Made by a program: the position numbers and the translations under genes | Assembly (NCBI GenBank): GCA_902809985.1 | Contig: CADDXC010000002.1 | Coordinates: 62,001-126,000, forward strand | Length of the DNA stretch: 64,000 nucleotides | Direction of reading: 5' to 3' | Origin: Clostridiaceae bacterium BL-3 | GTDB lineage: Bacteria > Bacillota > Clostridia > Clostridiales > Clostridiaceae | In this document: positions 54,344-63,640 of the stretch, in pieces | How the letters are laid out: each line of letters opens with the position of its first letter | Position numbering within the stretch: the stretch's first letter is position 1 | The notes under the pieces: generated by a model | Told to the model about the DNA's origin: nothing | The model's database searches: none | The model's input: only the letters and a program-made list of their open reading frames with translations

Positions 54344-57300
54344 ATGAGTCTAAATAAAATAAAATGGAAAACTATGGATGGTAATGCTGCTGCTGCTCAT
54401 GTAGCATATGCTTTTACTGAAACAGCAGCGATATATCCTATTACACCATCGTCACCAATGGCAGAATATATTGACGAATGGTCTGTGCAGGGGAGAAAAA
54501 ATATATTTGGACAAAGAGTGAAGATTGTAGAAATGCAGTCAGAAGGAGGGGCCTCAGGCGCAGTTCACGGTGCACTTCAATCGGGATCTCTTTCCAGCAC
54601 TTTTACAGCTTCGCAGGGATTGTTGCTGATGATTCCAAATATGTACAAGATAGCAGGAGAATTGCTGCCAGGTGTATTTCATGTTAGCGCTAGAACTTTG
54701 TCCAGTCATGCTTTGAGTATATTTGGGGATCATGGAGATGTCATGGCTACAAGACAAACGGGTTTTGCACTTTTGGCTGAAGGTGGAGTTCAGGAAGTTA
54801 TGGATCTTTCACCAGTCGCACATCTCTCTGCCATTAAAGGGAGAATACCATTTTTGAGTTTTTTTGATGGCTTTAGAACATCACATGAAATTCAGAAAAT
54901 TAGAATATGGGATTATGATGATCTGGCAAAAATGGTAGACTATGAAGCACTGAGAAAGTTTCAGAAAAATGCTTTGAATCCAGAACATCCTGTAACGAGG
55001 GGAACTACTCAAAATCCAGATATCTTTTTTCAACAGAAGGAAGCTTCGAATAAATACTATTTGAGGTTACCTGAGATAGTTGAAGACTACATGCAGCAAA
55101 TAAATTCACTTATAGGAACTGATTATCATTTGTTCAATTACTATGGATCTCCTGAAGCCGATAGGATGATCATAGCAATGGGCTCAGTCTGCGATACTAT
55201 AGAAGAAACTGTAGATTATCTAAATAACAATGGGGAAAAAGTAGGAGTTCTTAAAGTTCACTTATATAGGCCTTTTTCATTAAAACATTTCTTCAAATAT
55301 ATACCTGAGACAGTTAAAAAAATAGCTGTATTAGATAGAACAAAGGAAGCTGGTTCACTTGGGGAACCATTGTACACTGACGTAACAAATGCTTATTTTA
55401 GGAAAAATAGAGATATGATAATTGTTGGAGGACGATATGGTCTCGGTTCGAAAGATACGACGTCTTCGCAGATTGCAGCTGTGTATGATAGTTTAAGAGA
55501 TGATTCTCCAAAGAATGGTTTTACAATTGGTATTGTGGATGATGTGACACATACATCACTTCCGATTACAAGACATTTATCAACGGTTCCAGAAGGAACA
55601 AAGCAGTGTAAATTTTGGGGACTTGGTTCAGACGGAACTGTTGGAGCTAATAAAAGTGCCATTAAGATTATAGGGGATCATACGGATATGTATGTTCAAG
55701 GATATTTTTCCTATGATTCTAAGAAATCAGGAGGAATTACAATTTCTCATTTGAGGTTTGGTAAGAAACCTATAAAATCTACTTATCTGATAAATTCAGC
55801 GGATTATGTGGCCTGCCATAATCAGGCATACGTATATAAATATAATGTTCTTGACGGCATCAAGGACGGAGGTACATTCCTTTTAAATACAATTTGGGAT
55901 GGAAACGAAGTTGATGAAAAATTACCAGCGGCAATGAAAAAATATATTGCAGAACACAATATTAAATTCTATACCGTAAATGCTGTGAAGATAGCACAGG
56001 AAATAGGACTTGGCGGAAGAATCAACATGATAATGCAGTCGGCATTTTTTACACTTGCTAAAATCATACCTGTAGAAGATGCAACTAGGTATCTCAAAGA
56101 AGCCATAGCTGATATATATGGAAGAAAAGGTGAAAATGTAGTTAGGATGAATCAAAAAGCAGTGGATAGTGGAGCAGAATTTATTGTCAGAATAAATGTA
56201 CCTAAAAGCTGGGCTGATGCTAAAATGGAGGAAAAGACGGAATCTGATAGACCAGATTATATAAAAAATATAGTGGATGTTATGAACAGACAAGAAGGAG
56301 ATCTGCTTCCGGTGAGTTCCTTCGTTGGAATGGAGGATGGAACTTTTCAAAATGGAGCTGCGGCATATGAGAAAAGGGGAGTTGCTGTAAATGTTCCAGA
56401 ATGGCAGCCTGAAAGATGCATACAGTGTAATCAATGTTCATATGTATGCTCACATGCAGTAATTAGGCCGATATTATTGGATGAAGGTGAAGTACAACGT
56501 GCTCCAAAGGGAATGAAATTTATGGATGCTAAGGGTGGAAAGAAATTTGATGGATATAAGTTTTCTATGGCTGTGAGTGCCCTTGATTGTACAGGATGCG
56601 GCAGCTGTGCAGATGTATGCCCTCGTGATGCCCTTGTCATGAAACCAATAGATACGCAGACTTGTGAACAGGAAAAGTTTGATTATGCAATTAAACTTCC
56701 AGTTAAGAATCCTATAGGCACTGATACTGTTAAAGGAAGTCAATTTGAACAGCCGCTGCTTGAATTTAGCGGTGCCTGCGGCGGATGTGGTGAGACTCCG
56801 TATATGAAACTCATAACGCAGTTATTTGGAGATAGAATGCTTATAGCTAATGCCTCTGGCTGCTCTTCAGCATGGTCAGGGTCTACTCCCTCTACTCCAT
56901 ATACTGTCAATGCTGAAGGCCATGGACCTGCATGGGCTATGTCATTATTTGAGGATAATGCTGAATATGGCTATGGAATGTATGTGGGTATCAACCAGAC
57001 AAGAGAAAAAATGAAAAATATTGCTGAGAAAGCTATGGAATCTGATATTTCCAGTGAATTGAAAGTAGCACTGAGAGAATGGATAAAAAATATGAACAGT
57101 GCTTCAGAATCTAAAGCAGCAAAATCTAAAATCATGCCGCTGCTTGAAAAGGAAAAATATAAAAATGATCTTACTAAAGAATTGTTTAATTTAAGCGATT
57201 TCTTCATTAAGAAATCACAATGGTTATTTGGTGGAGATGGATGGGCTTACGATATAGGATATGGGGGCCTTGATCACGTATTGGCCACAGGTGAGGATGT

Positions 57301-57856
57301 AAATGTACTTGTAGTGGATACGGAAGTTTATTCAAATACAGGAGGACAATCTTCTAAAGCAACTCCATCATCGGCTATTGCAAAGTTTGCTTCGGGAGGA
57401 AAGAGAACGAAAAAGAAAGATCTTGGGCTTATGGCAATGACCTATGGGTATGTATATGTTGCTCAGATCTGTATGGGTGCTGATAAGAATCAGACACTTA
57501 AAGCTATAAGAGAGGCAGAAGCATATGAAGGTCCATCACTTATAATTGCATATGCACCATGCATCAATCACGGATTGAAATGTGGAATGAACAAAAGTCA
57601 GGAAGAGGGGAAAAGAGCTGTAGAATGTGGGTATTGGCCACTTTATAGATTTAATCCAGCATTAAAGGCTGAAGGAAAAAATCCTTTTATATTGGATTCT
57701 AAAGAGCCAGATGGAGACTTTAAAAATTTCTTATTAGGTGAGGTTAGATATGCTTCATTGAAAAAAATATTACCTGATAAAGCAGATGAAATGTACACAA
57801 TAACGGAAAGAGACGCAAGAGAAAGACTGGATATATATAAAAAGCTGGCAAAATAA
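54344..57856 (+). CDS. nifJ: pyruvate:ferredoxin oxidoreductase
   Basis: It splits pyruvate to acetyl-CoA, CO2 and reduced ferredoxin. The protein has 1170 residues, the full single-chain PFOR. Domain I has YPITPSSPMAEYIDEW. Two ferredoxin motifs, CIQCNQCSYVCSH and CTGCGSCADVCPRD, lie near residues 690 and 750. The TPP domain has FSGACGGCGETPY, GGDGWAYDIGYGG and DTEVYSNTGGQSSKATP. It follows the dehydratase by 53 bases. In this place it can supply the reduced ferredoxin needed by a confurcating EtfAB-GlcD. Confidence 0.96.
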   Translation: MSLNKIKWKTMDGNAAAAHVAYAFTETAAIYPITPSSPMAEYIDEWSVQGRKNIFGQRVKIVEMQSEGGASGAVHGALQSGSLSSTFTASQGLLLMIPNMYKIAGELLPGVFHVSARTLSSHALSIFGDHGDVMATRQTGFALLAEGGVQEVMDLSPVAHLSAIKGRIPFLSFFDGFRTSHEIQKIRIWDYDDLAKMVDYEALRKFQKNALNPEHPVTRGTTQNPDIFFQQKEASNKYYLRLPEIVEDYMQQINSLIGTDYHLFNYYGSPEADRMIIAMGSVCDTIEETVDYLNNNGEKVGVLKVHLYRPFSLKHFFKYIPETVKKIAVLDRTKEAGSLGEPLYTDVTNAYFRKNRDMIIVGGRYGLGSKDTTSSQIAAVYDSLRDDSPKNGFTIGIVDDVTHTSLPITRHLSTVPEGTKQCKFWGLGSDGTVGANKSAIKIIGDHTDMYVQGYFSYDSKKSGGITISHLRFGKKPIKSTYLINSADYVACHNQAYVYKYNVLDGIKDGGTFLLNTIWDGNEVDEKLPAAMKKYIAEHNIKFYTVNAVKIAQEIGLGGRINMIMQSAFFTLAKIIPVEDATRYLKEAIADIYGRKGENVVRMNQKAVDSGAEFIVRINVPKSWADAKMEEKTESDRPDYIKNIVDVMNRQEGDLLPVSSFVGMEDGTFQNGAAAYEKRGVAVNVPEWQPERCIQCNQCSYVCSHAVIRPILLDEGEVQRAPKGMKFMDAKGGKKFDGYKFSMAVSALDCTGCGSCADVCPRDALVMKPIDTQTCEQEKFDYAIKLPVKNPIGTDTVKGSQFEQPLLEFSGACGGCGETPYMKLITQLFGDRMLIANASGCSSAWSGSTPSTPYTVNAEGHGPAWAMSLFEDNAEYGYGMYVGINQTREKMKNIAEKAMESDISSELKVALREWIKNMNSASESKAAKSKIMPLLEKEKYKNDLTKELFNLSDFFIKKSQWLFGGDGWAYDIGYGGLDHVLATGEDVNVLVVDTEVYSNTGGQSSKATPSSAIAKFASGGKRTKKKDLGLMAMTYGYVYVAQICMGADKNQTLKAIREAEAYEGPSLIIAYAPCINHGLKCGMNKSQEEGKRAVECGYWPLYRFNPALKAEGKNPFILDSKEPDGDFKNFLLGEVRYASLKKILPDKADEMYTITERDARERLDIYKKLAK

Positions 57857-58214
57857 ATTTTAGATAATAAATGAGCAGAATTGTGTAAAAAGTGAAAGAC
57901 TCAAGTAAATTACATGTTATTACACAAAATGATGAACATTTGAAAATAGACAGAAAGAGAGTTTGTTTTTTCCTATTTATTAGTCGGGGATAGGAAAAAC
58001 TCTCTCTCAATAATAACTGACAGCTAATTCATATCACTTTCTTAGATAGTGATATGGGGTATCTATAAATGAATTAATAACTATACTATAGTATAAAATA
58101 GGATTTTCAGCTGTCCATCATAATTATAACATGTAACAGAAATGGAGTAAATAAATACAATTTTACTGTTCTGCTCATTTATATAATTAATTTAATAATT
58201 AGGAGGATGGAGAT
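57857..58214. other. intergenic region before the MFS gene
   Basis: It holds the PFOR terminator, a second inverted repeat CATATCACT/AGTGATATG near 58030-58055, and a TATACTATAGTATA palindrome near 58083-58096. No gene is supported. The palindromes may be operators for the transporter. Confidence 0.45.
57952..58008 (+). terminator. rho-independent terminator after the PFOR gene
   Basis: AGAGAGTTTGTTTTTTCCTAT pairs with ATAGGAAAAACTCTCT around a GC-containing loop. The arms are long but contain a bulge. Confidence 0.65.
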
Positions 58215-59519
58215 ATGGAAACAGAAGTTAAGAAAATTCCAAAAAGGCGTTGGACACATATTATTCCGGTTTGTATACTGGTTTATATTGTTGCATTTAT
58301 GGATCGTACCAATATAAGTTTTGCCATTGCAGGTGGCATGAGTGAAGCTTTGAATTTGACAGCTTCCATGAGTGGACTTGCCTCTGGTATTTTCTTTATC
58401 GGCTACATGGTTTTGCAAATTCCAGGCGGGAACATGGCAGAACACGGAAGTGCAAAAAAATTTATTAGTTTTTCAATAATTGCCTGGAGTATATTTGCTA
58501 TTGTAGAGGGGTTTGTTCATAATTCAACACAGCTTTTGATTTTAAGATTTTGTTTAGGAGTTGCTGAAGGTGGAGTTTGGCCTGCCATACTGGTTATTAT
58601 TACTCACTGGTTTCCAATGGAAGAGAGAGGAAGAGCAAATGCTTTCTTTATCATGAATCTTGCTGTGGCAAATATGATAACTGGGCCTATTTCCAGTTGG
58701 CTAATTGTATTGAGCAGCTGGCGTCTTTTGTTTATAGGTGAAGGAATATTGGCATTATTATTAATGCTTTGTTGGCTGCCTCTTATTACGGATCGTCCTG
58801 AGAATGCAAAATGGCTTAGCAAAGAGGAAAAGGATTACATAGATTCAAAGCTTGCAGAGGAAAAAGCTGCCATGGATAAAAATGTAGCAGCAAAACTTAC
58901 TTTTGGACAGGCATTGAGAAATATAAACATGGTTAAATTAAGTATTGTGTACTTCTGCTATCAAATAGGAGTTTATGGTTTTACTTTATGGCTGCCTACG
59001 TTACTTAAGTCAATTAGTAAAACGGGAATAACGGGTATAGGATTTCTTTCAATGTTTCCTTTCGTTGCAGGTATGGTTGGATTGTGGGTATTCGGTAATA
59101 TAAGTGATAAAACACATAATTCCAAGATGTCGACTGCAATTCCCATGTTGTTGTTCGGCGTATGCCTGATATGTTCTGTACAATTTGGCAAATATGTATG
59201 GGTATCCTATGCATTTATGATAGGATGTGGTGCATTTTATGAAGCTGGAAATGGACCATTCTGGACTATGCCTCCAATGTTATTTTCTGCAGATGTGGCA
59301 GGAGGTTGCCGTGGAGTTATAAATGCTATTGGAAATCTGGGCGGCTTTGTAGGACCGTATGTTGTGGGAGCGTTGATGACTAGATACAATAATGCTGTTG
59401 CAGGAATGTGGACTTTAGGAGTATTTTTGATCATAGGATTTTTCGTAGCTGTATCATTACCGGCAGTAACAAGTGGGCGTGGTTTTAGAGAATTAGAAGC
59501 TAATTCTAAGGCTAATTAG
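58215..59519 (+). CDS. MFS transporter, anion:cation symporter (sugar acid) type
   Basis: The protein has 434 residues with 12 predicted membrane helices. The family loop motif ITHWFPMEERGRANAFFIMN and the opening FMDRTNISFAI are typical of the ACS group that imports hexuronates, galactonate and similar acids. It has a GGAGGATGGAG ribosome site. It lies after the etf-glcD and PFOR genes and could bring in their 2-hydroxyacid substrate. Confidence 0.88.
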   Translation: METEVKKIPKRRWTHIIPVCILVYIVAFMDRTNISFAIAGGMSEALNLTASMSGLASGIFFIGYMVLQIPGGNMAEHGSAKKFISFSIIAWSIFAIVEGFVHNSTQLLILRFCLGVAEGGVWPAILVIITHWFPMEERGRANAFFIMNLAVANMITGPISSWLIVLSSWRLLFIGEGILALLLMLCWLPLITDRPENAKWLSKEEKDYIDSKLAEEKAAMDKNVAAKLTFGQALRNINMVKLSIVYFCYQIGVYGFTLWLPTLLKSISKTGITGIGFLSMFPFVAGMVGLWVFGNISDKTHNSKMSTAIPMLLFGVCLICSVQFGKYVWVSYAFMIGCGAFYEAGNGPFWTMPPMLFSADVAGGCRGVINAIGNLGGFVGPYVVGALMTRYNNAVAGMWTLGVFLIIGFFVAVSLPAVTSGRGFRELEANSKAN

Positions 59520-59536
59520 GTTTAAAATTGGTTTAG

Positions 59537-59556
59537 GGACTATTGAAAAATAGTCC
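59537..59556 (+). terminator. hairpin after the MFS gene
   Basis: GGACTATT and AATAGTCC form a perfect 8-base stem with loop GAAA. There is no T run, so termination may be weak. GGACTATTGAA recurs at 59595-59605, at the edge of the insertion sequence. Confidence 0.5.
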
Positions 59557-59658
59557 TGCAAGAAAATAATATACAAAAAATGCGGTTTAAATTAGGACTA
59601 TTGAACTGACCCCCATAAGTTAGACCTAAAAATCTAACTTATGGGAGGTCAGTTTTTT

Positions 59659-60237
59659 ATGGCAAAATATAGTTACGAATTTAAGAAAGAAGTTGTCAAT
59701 GCATACTTGAATGGAGAAGGTGGATACACATACCTTGCAGAAAAATATAGTATTATAGGCAAGTCAATAGTTAAAAGATGGATCACTGCTTATAAAAAGT
59801 TTGGTGATGAAGGGTTATTGCGTTCCAGAAAAAATGAAACATATACTTTTGAATTTAAACTTCATGTGGTAAAGTTATATTTAACAACAGAAGTTTCTTA
59901 TCAGGAACTAGCTTTATCAGTTGGAATGAATAATCCACCATTGATTACCAAATGGGTTAATGATTTCAGAATTGCGGGTCCTGATGCTCTGAGACCAAAG
60001 CCGAAAGGACGGAAGAAATCAATGAAATCATCTAAGAACTCTCACCCAAAAAAACAGGTTGATATTAAACCAATAGATACAAGAGCTGAGCATGTAAAAC
60101 AACTTGAAGATGAATTACTACGATTGAAAATAGAGAATGCCTATTTAAAAGAACTGAGGAGGCTGCGTTTAGAGGAGGAAGCTCTTCTGAAAAAACAGCG
60201 AGAATTATCCACAGCCTCCGAGGATACTTCAAACTAA
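59659..60237 (+). CDS. IS3-family transposase OrfA
   Basis: The protein has 192 residues. ATG 59659 with GGGAGG ten bases upstream is preferred over ATG 59641, which lies inside the terminal hairpin. It carries two helix-turn-helix domains (YLAEKYSIIGKSIVKRWI and a second from about 60) and a C-terminal leucine-zipper-like helix. A6 at 60190-60195 offers a slip to the -1 frame of OrfB, making the OrfAB fusion typical of this family. Confidence 0.9.
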   Translation: MAKYSYEFKKEVVNAYLNGEGGYTYLAEKYSIIGKSIVKRWITAYKKFGDEGLLRSRKNETYTFEFKLHVVKLYLTTEVSYQELALSVGMNNPPLITKWVNDFRIAGPDALRPKPKGRKKSMKSSKNSHPKKQVDIKPIDTRAEHVKQLEDELLRLKIENAYLKELRRLRLEEEALLKKQRELSTASEDTSN

Positions 60238-60278
60238 AAGATATTCTCGCATTCACAGGTTTTCGTAAAGCAACCTAT

Positions 60279-61079
60279 ATGTACTGGCAAAAACGCTTTG
60301 ATAGAAAAAATCCAAATGCTGATCTTGAGCAAAGAATCTTAGAAATTAGAAATAAAAACAAAGATTTCGGTTATCGTCGAATTTATGGAGAATTAAGAAA
60401 ACAAGGACACATTGTAAACAAGAAACGTGTTCAACGAATTGTTCAGAATCTAGGTCTTCAGGTTACTTCGTTTACCAGAAAAAGCCGTAAATACAGTTCC
60501 TATAAAGGCAAGGTTGGCAGGGTTGCTCCTAATAGAATTCACAGGAGATTTGAAACTCATATTCCACACCAAAAGATTACAACAGACACCTCCGAATTTA
60601 AGTATTATGATATAGATGACAGAGGACGAATGATCATCAAGAAGCTCTATTTGGATCCATTTATGGATATGTGCAGTAGAGAAATAATTAGTTATGGTAT
60701 TTCTAGGCGACCATCTGCTGAGAATATAATGAATGCTTTGAATAAAGCTATAAAAATTACAAGCGATTGTAAATACAGGCGTACATTTCATTCGGATCAA
60801 GGCTGGGCTTACCAGATGAAGGCTTATAGTTATAAGTTGAAAGAGAATAAAATCTTCCAAAGTATGTCCCGTAAAGGAAACTGTCATGATAATTCAGTAA
60901 TGGAAAGCTTCTTTGGAATTATGAAACAAGAGATGTATTATGGTGTAGTTTATTATAGTTATGATGAATTAAAAGAAACAATAGACAAATACATAAAGTA
61001 TTATAATGAGAAACGAATTAAAGAGAAACTAGGATGGATGAGTCCTGTAGAATACAGGCTCAGCCTCTTGGCTGCATAA
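60279..61079 (+). CDS. IS3-family transposase OrfB (DDE catalytic part)
   Basis: From ATG 60279 it has 266 residues, but the frame runs back without a stop through RIIHSLRGYFKLKDILAFTG to the A6 slip site. The real product is probably the OrfAB fusion. The catalytic triad is Asp103, Asp173 (HSDQGW) and Glu209 (DD35E spacing). An HTH_21 region lies near residues 15-60. Confidence 0.92.
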   Translation: MYWQKRFDRKNPNADLEQRILEIRNKNKDFGYRRIYGELRKQGHIVNKKRVQRIVQNLGLQVTSFTRKSRKYSSYKGKVGRVAPNRIHRRFETHIPHQKITTDTSEFKYYDIDDRGRMIIKKLYLDPFMDMCSREIISYGISRRPSAENIMNALNKAIKITSDCKYRRTFHSDQGWAYQMKAYSYKLKENKIFQSMSRKGNCHDNSVMESFFGIMKQEMYYGVVYYSYDELKETIDKYIKYYNEKRIKEKLGWMSPVEYRLSLLAA

Positions 61080-61236
61080 AATAATTGCGTAGCAGTTAAA
61101 AACTACTACGCAATAAAGTCTAACTTATTGGGGTCACATCATATTAAGCCTTTTTCAAACGCATTTTTTGTTTTTTCAAGATATTTATTTATCTAAATTG
61201 CTATTTCAAATTTATTTCGTAACAGCTTCTTTGTAG

Positions 61237-61626
61237 TTAGTAGCATATAAAACTTTCTATTTGTTTTAAATCCATTCCGAAGTATGCCCATCTACCTCTA
61301 TACCACCTGTATCCGGAAACAGATCTCCTGCCTACGTTGATTATCCAGGCCCAGAAAGGATTTCCTCTTTTCGGCCAGATATAAACATATTTAAATGTAC
61401 AAGGTCTTAAAGAAGTAGGATCAACTGCTTTTAATTGAGGCCCGGATTTTAAATTTGATTTTTGTTTTGCGGGGGCGCTAATTGGAGGAGGACCAGGAGG
61501 AAGTTTATTCTGTTGTCTTGTCATCTGTGCAGGATATAAAAAAGTGCAAAATTGGCAGTAAGGGCAGTAAAGCTCTTCAAAAGGTTCCATTTCATTTTCA
61601 AATCTAAAGCTATTATAATTGTACAT
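61237..61626 (-). CDS. Pro-rich hypothetical protein
   Basis: The protein has 129 residues. ATG at 61626 follows GGGAG at a distance of eight bases; an upstream ATG is out of place. The N-terminal part has a CPYCQFC motif, followed by a Pro-rich linker with PPGPPP. The C-terminal part is rich in Tyr, Trp and Arg (RRSVSGYRWYRGRWAYFG). I do not recognise the family. It resembles small surface or spore-layer proteins in composition only. Confidence 0.6.
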   Translation of the reverse strand: MYNYNSFRFENEMEPFEELYCPYCQFCTFLYPAQMTRQQNKLPPGPPPISAPAKQKSNLKSGPQLKAVDPTSLRPCTFKYVYIWPKRGNPFWAWIINVGRRSVSGYRWYRGRWAYFGMDLKQIESFICY

Positions 61627-61722
61627 ACATATAACTCCCATTTTTTACTCTTAATTTAATAGTATGGTTATAACTGTTATATAGTTACAAAATTAAATAT
61701 TACATATAAAATGTTAAATTCA

Positions 61723-61738
61723 TGTAACCTATGTTACG
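61723..61738 (+). promoter_or_regulatory. palindromic operator candidate before hcp
   Basis: GTAAC and GTTAC flank a four-base centre about 75 bases before hcp. CRP/FNR-type nitrosative-stress regulators (HcpR) bind similar palindromes in anaerobes. No regulator gene is seen nearby. Confidence 0.45.
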
Positions 61739-61810
61739 GAGTTTCTTAAGGACTCCTGCTAATATAGATTTATCGAAAGAAATAAAAAGATCAGAAGGAG
61801 GAACATAATC

Positions 61811-63451
61811 ATGGTAAATAAAATGTTTTGTTATCAATGTCAGGAAACAGCAGGATGTACAGGCTGTACTAAGGTGGGAGTATGCGGCAAAAAACCTGAG
61901 GTAGCAGCTATGCAGGATTTGCTTGTATATGTGACAAAAGGGATATCTGCAGTTACTACAGCACTGCGTGCTGAAGGAAAAAAAGTGAGTAGTGAAATAA
62001 ATCATTTGGTGACATCCAATATGTTTACAACAATAACAAATGCTAACTTTGATGAAGATATGATAGTTTCAAGAATTCTTGAAACTCTGGAAAAGAAAGA
62101 AGAACTGTTAAAACAGCTGGACAATAAAAATGATCTTCCAGAAGCAGCAGCCTGGTACAGTTCCAATAGACATGAATTTGCGTTAAAGGCAGCTGGTGTT
62201 GGAGTTCTTTCAACAAAGAATGAAGATATAAGAAGTCTGCGTGAATTGATTACCTATGGTTTAAAAGGCCTATCAGCCTATAGCAAGCATGCAAATGCGC
62301 TTTTGAAAGACAATGAGGAAGTTGATGCGTTTTTGCAGAGGGCATTGGCAAAAACATTAGATGATACTTTGGGTGTGGATGATCTAGTGGCATTGACACT
62401 TGAAACTGGGAAATATGGCGTTAATGTCATGGAACTTTTGGATAAGGCAAATACATCTTCCTATGGCAATCCTGAAATTACAAAAGTAAATATAGGAGTA
62501 AGAAATAATCCTGGTATATTGATTTCGGGACATGATCTTAGGGATCTAGAGATGCTTCTAAAACAGACAGAGGGAACTGGCGTTGATGTGTATACCCATT
62601 CTGAAATGCTTCCAGCTCATTATTATCCAGCATTCAAGAAGTATTCTCATTTTGCAGGAAACTATGGAAATGCATGGTGGAAGCAAAAAGAAGAATTTGA
62701 AAGCTTTAATGGACCTATTCTTATGACCAGCAATTGTATAGTGCCGCCTAAAGCTAGCTATAAGGATAGACTTTACACTACTGGTGCAGCAGGATTTCCA
62801 GGGTGTAAGCATATTAAAGGTGAAGTAGGAGAAGAAAAAGATTTTTCCCAGATTATTGAACATGCCAAAAAGTGTGCGCCTCCTGTTGAAATAGAAAGTG
62901 GTGAAATTATAGGGGGATTTGCACATAATCAGGTTCTTGCATTGGCAGATAAAATTGTGGATGCAGTAAAATCAGGTGCTATTAAAAAATTTGTTGTTAT
63001 GGCAGGATGTGACGGAAGAGCCAGGTCCAGAAATTATTATACTGATTTTGCAAAAGCACTGCCAAAAGATGCAATTATTCTTACAGCAGGATGTGCGAAA
63101 TATAAATACAACAAGCTTCAGCTGGGCGATATTGGAGGAATTCCCCGTGTACTTGATGCAGGACAATGCAACGATTCCTATTCATTGGCAGTGATTGCAT
63201 TGAAATTGAAAGAAGTTTTTGGACTTGAGGATATAAATGATCTTCCTATTGTATATAATATTGCATGGTATGAGCAGAAAGCCGTAATAGTTCTGCTGGC
63301 ACTGTTGTATCTTGGCGTGAAAAATATTCATCTTGGCCCTACTCTTCCTGCATTTCTTTCCGAAAATGTAGCTAATGTATTGGTTGAGAATTTTGGAATT
63401 GCAGGCATAGGATCAGTAGAAGATGACATAAAACTTTTCTTTGAAAAATAA
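61811..63451 (+). CDS. hcp: hybrid-cluster protein (hydroxylamine reductase)
   Basis: The protein has 546 residues. The N-terminal iron-sulfur motif is [20 protein letters not shown]. The hybrid-cluster ligands sit in [27 protein letters not shown] and [10 protein letters not shown]. It reduces hydroxylamine or NO and protects against nitrosative stress. AGAAGGAGG precedes the start. It has its own terminator and stands apart from the IS. Confidence 0.96.
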   Translation: MVNKMFCYQCQETAGCTGCTKVGVCGKKPEVAAMQDLLVYVTKGISAVTTALRAEGKKVSSEINHLVTSNMFTTITNANFDEDMIVSRILETLEKKEELLKQLDNKNDLPEAAAWYSSNRHEFALKAAGVGVLSTKNEDIRSLRELITYGLKGLSAYSKHANALLKDNEEVDAFLQRALAKTLDDTLGVDDLVALTLETGKYGVNVMELLDKANTSSYGNPEITKVNIGVRNNPGILISGHDLRDLEMLLKQTEGTGVDVYTHSEMLPAHYYPAFKKYSHFAGNYGNAWWKQKEEFESFNGPILMTSNCIVPPKASYKDRLYTTGAAGFPGCKHIKGEVGEEKDFSQIIEHAKKCAPPVEIESGEIIGGFAHNQVLALADKIVDAVKSGAIKKFVVMAGCDGRARSRNYYTDFAKALPKDAIILTAGCAKYKYNKLQLGDIGGIPRVLDAGQCNDSYSLAVIALKLKEVFGLEDINDLPIVYNIAWYEQKAVIVLLALLYLGVKNIHLGPTLPAFLSENVANVLVENFGIAGIGSVEDDIKLFFEK

Positions 63452-63511
63452 AGTTCAAATATTTTATTGCTGGCTCTCCCGCTGCACTGAATTTATATTT
63501 TAACATCAATT

Positions 63512-63563
63512 GGCGAGAAATCTTCCACCTCCATAGGTGGTGTGATGGATCGCCTTTTTTTTT
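63512..63563 (+). terminator. rho-independent terminator after hcp
   Basis: An outer GGCGA/TCGCC stem encloses an inner CCACCT/AGGTGG stem, followed by nine T. This is the strongest terminator in the window. Confidence 0.9.
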
Positions 63564-63640
63564 GATTTATGGTATGATCAATCTATAATATGAGAACACG
63601 GTTATGGATCCTAATCTTTTGATGCAAAGGAGGTGTTATT

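Larger units (their letters stand above)
59607..61146 (+). mobile_element. complete IS3-family (IS150-type) insertion sequence, 1540 bp
   Basis: Terminal repeats are TGACCCCCATAAGTTAGAC at 59607-59625 and its complement at 61128-61146, with one mismatch in 19. Inside are two overlapping-frame genes, orfA and orfB, with an intact DDE transposase. The bases flanking the ends do not show a matching 3-4 base duplication. Both ends and both genes look intact, so the element may still be active. Confidence 0.93.

Noticed and set aside
55922-56434. A 170-codon open frame on the minus strand inside the PFOR gene
   Set aside because: It is a shadow of the pyruvate:ferredoxin oxidoreductase, with low-complexity composition and no start signal.
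59601-61150. Target-site duplication around the insertion sequence
   Set aside because: The bases outside the two terminal repeats (GAAC and CATC) do not match at 3 or 4 bases.
63560-63640. TGGTATGATCAATCT before the terminal sigma-54 activator gene as a -24/-12 promoter
   Set aside because: The -12 TTGCW is absent at the required spacing.
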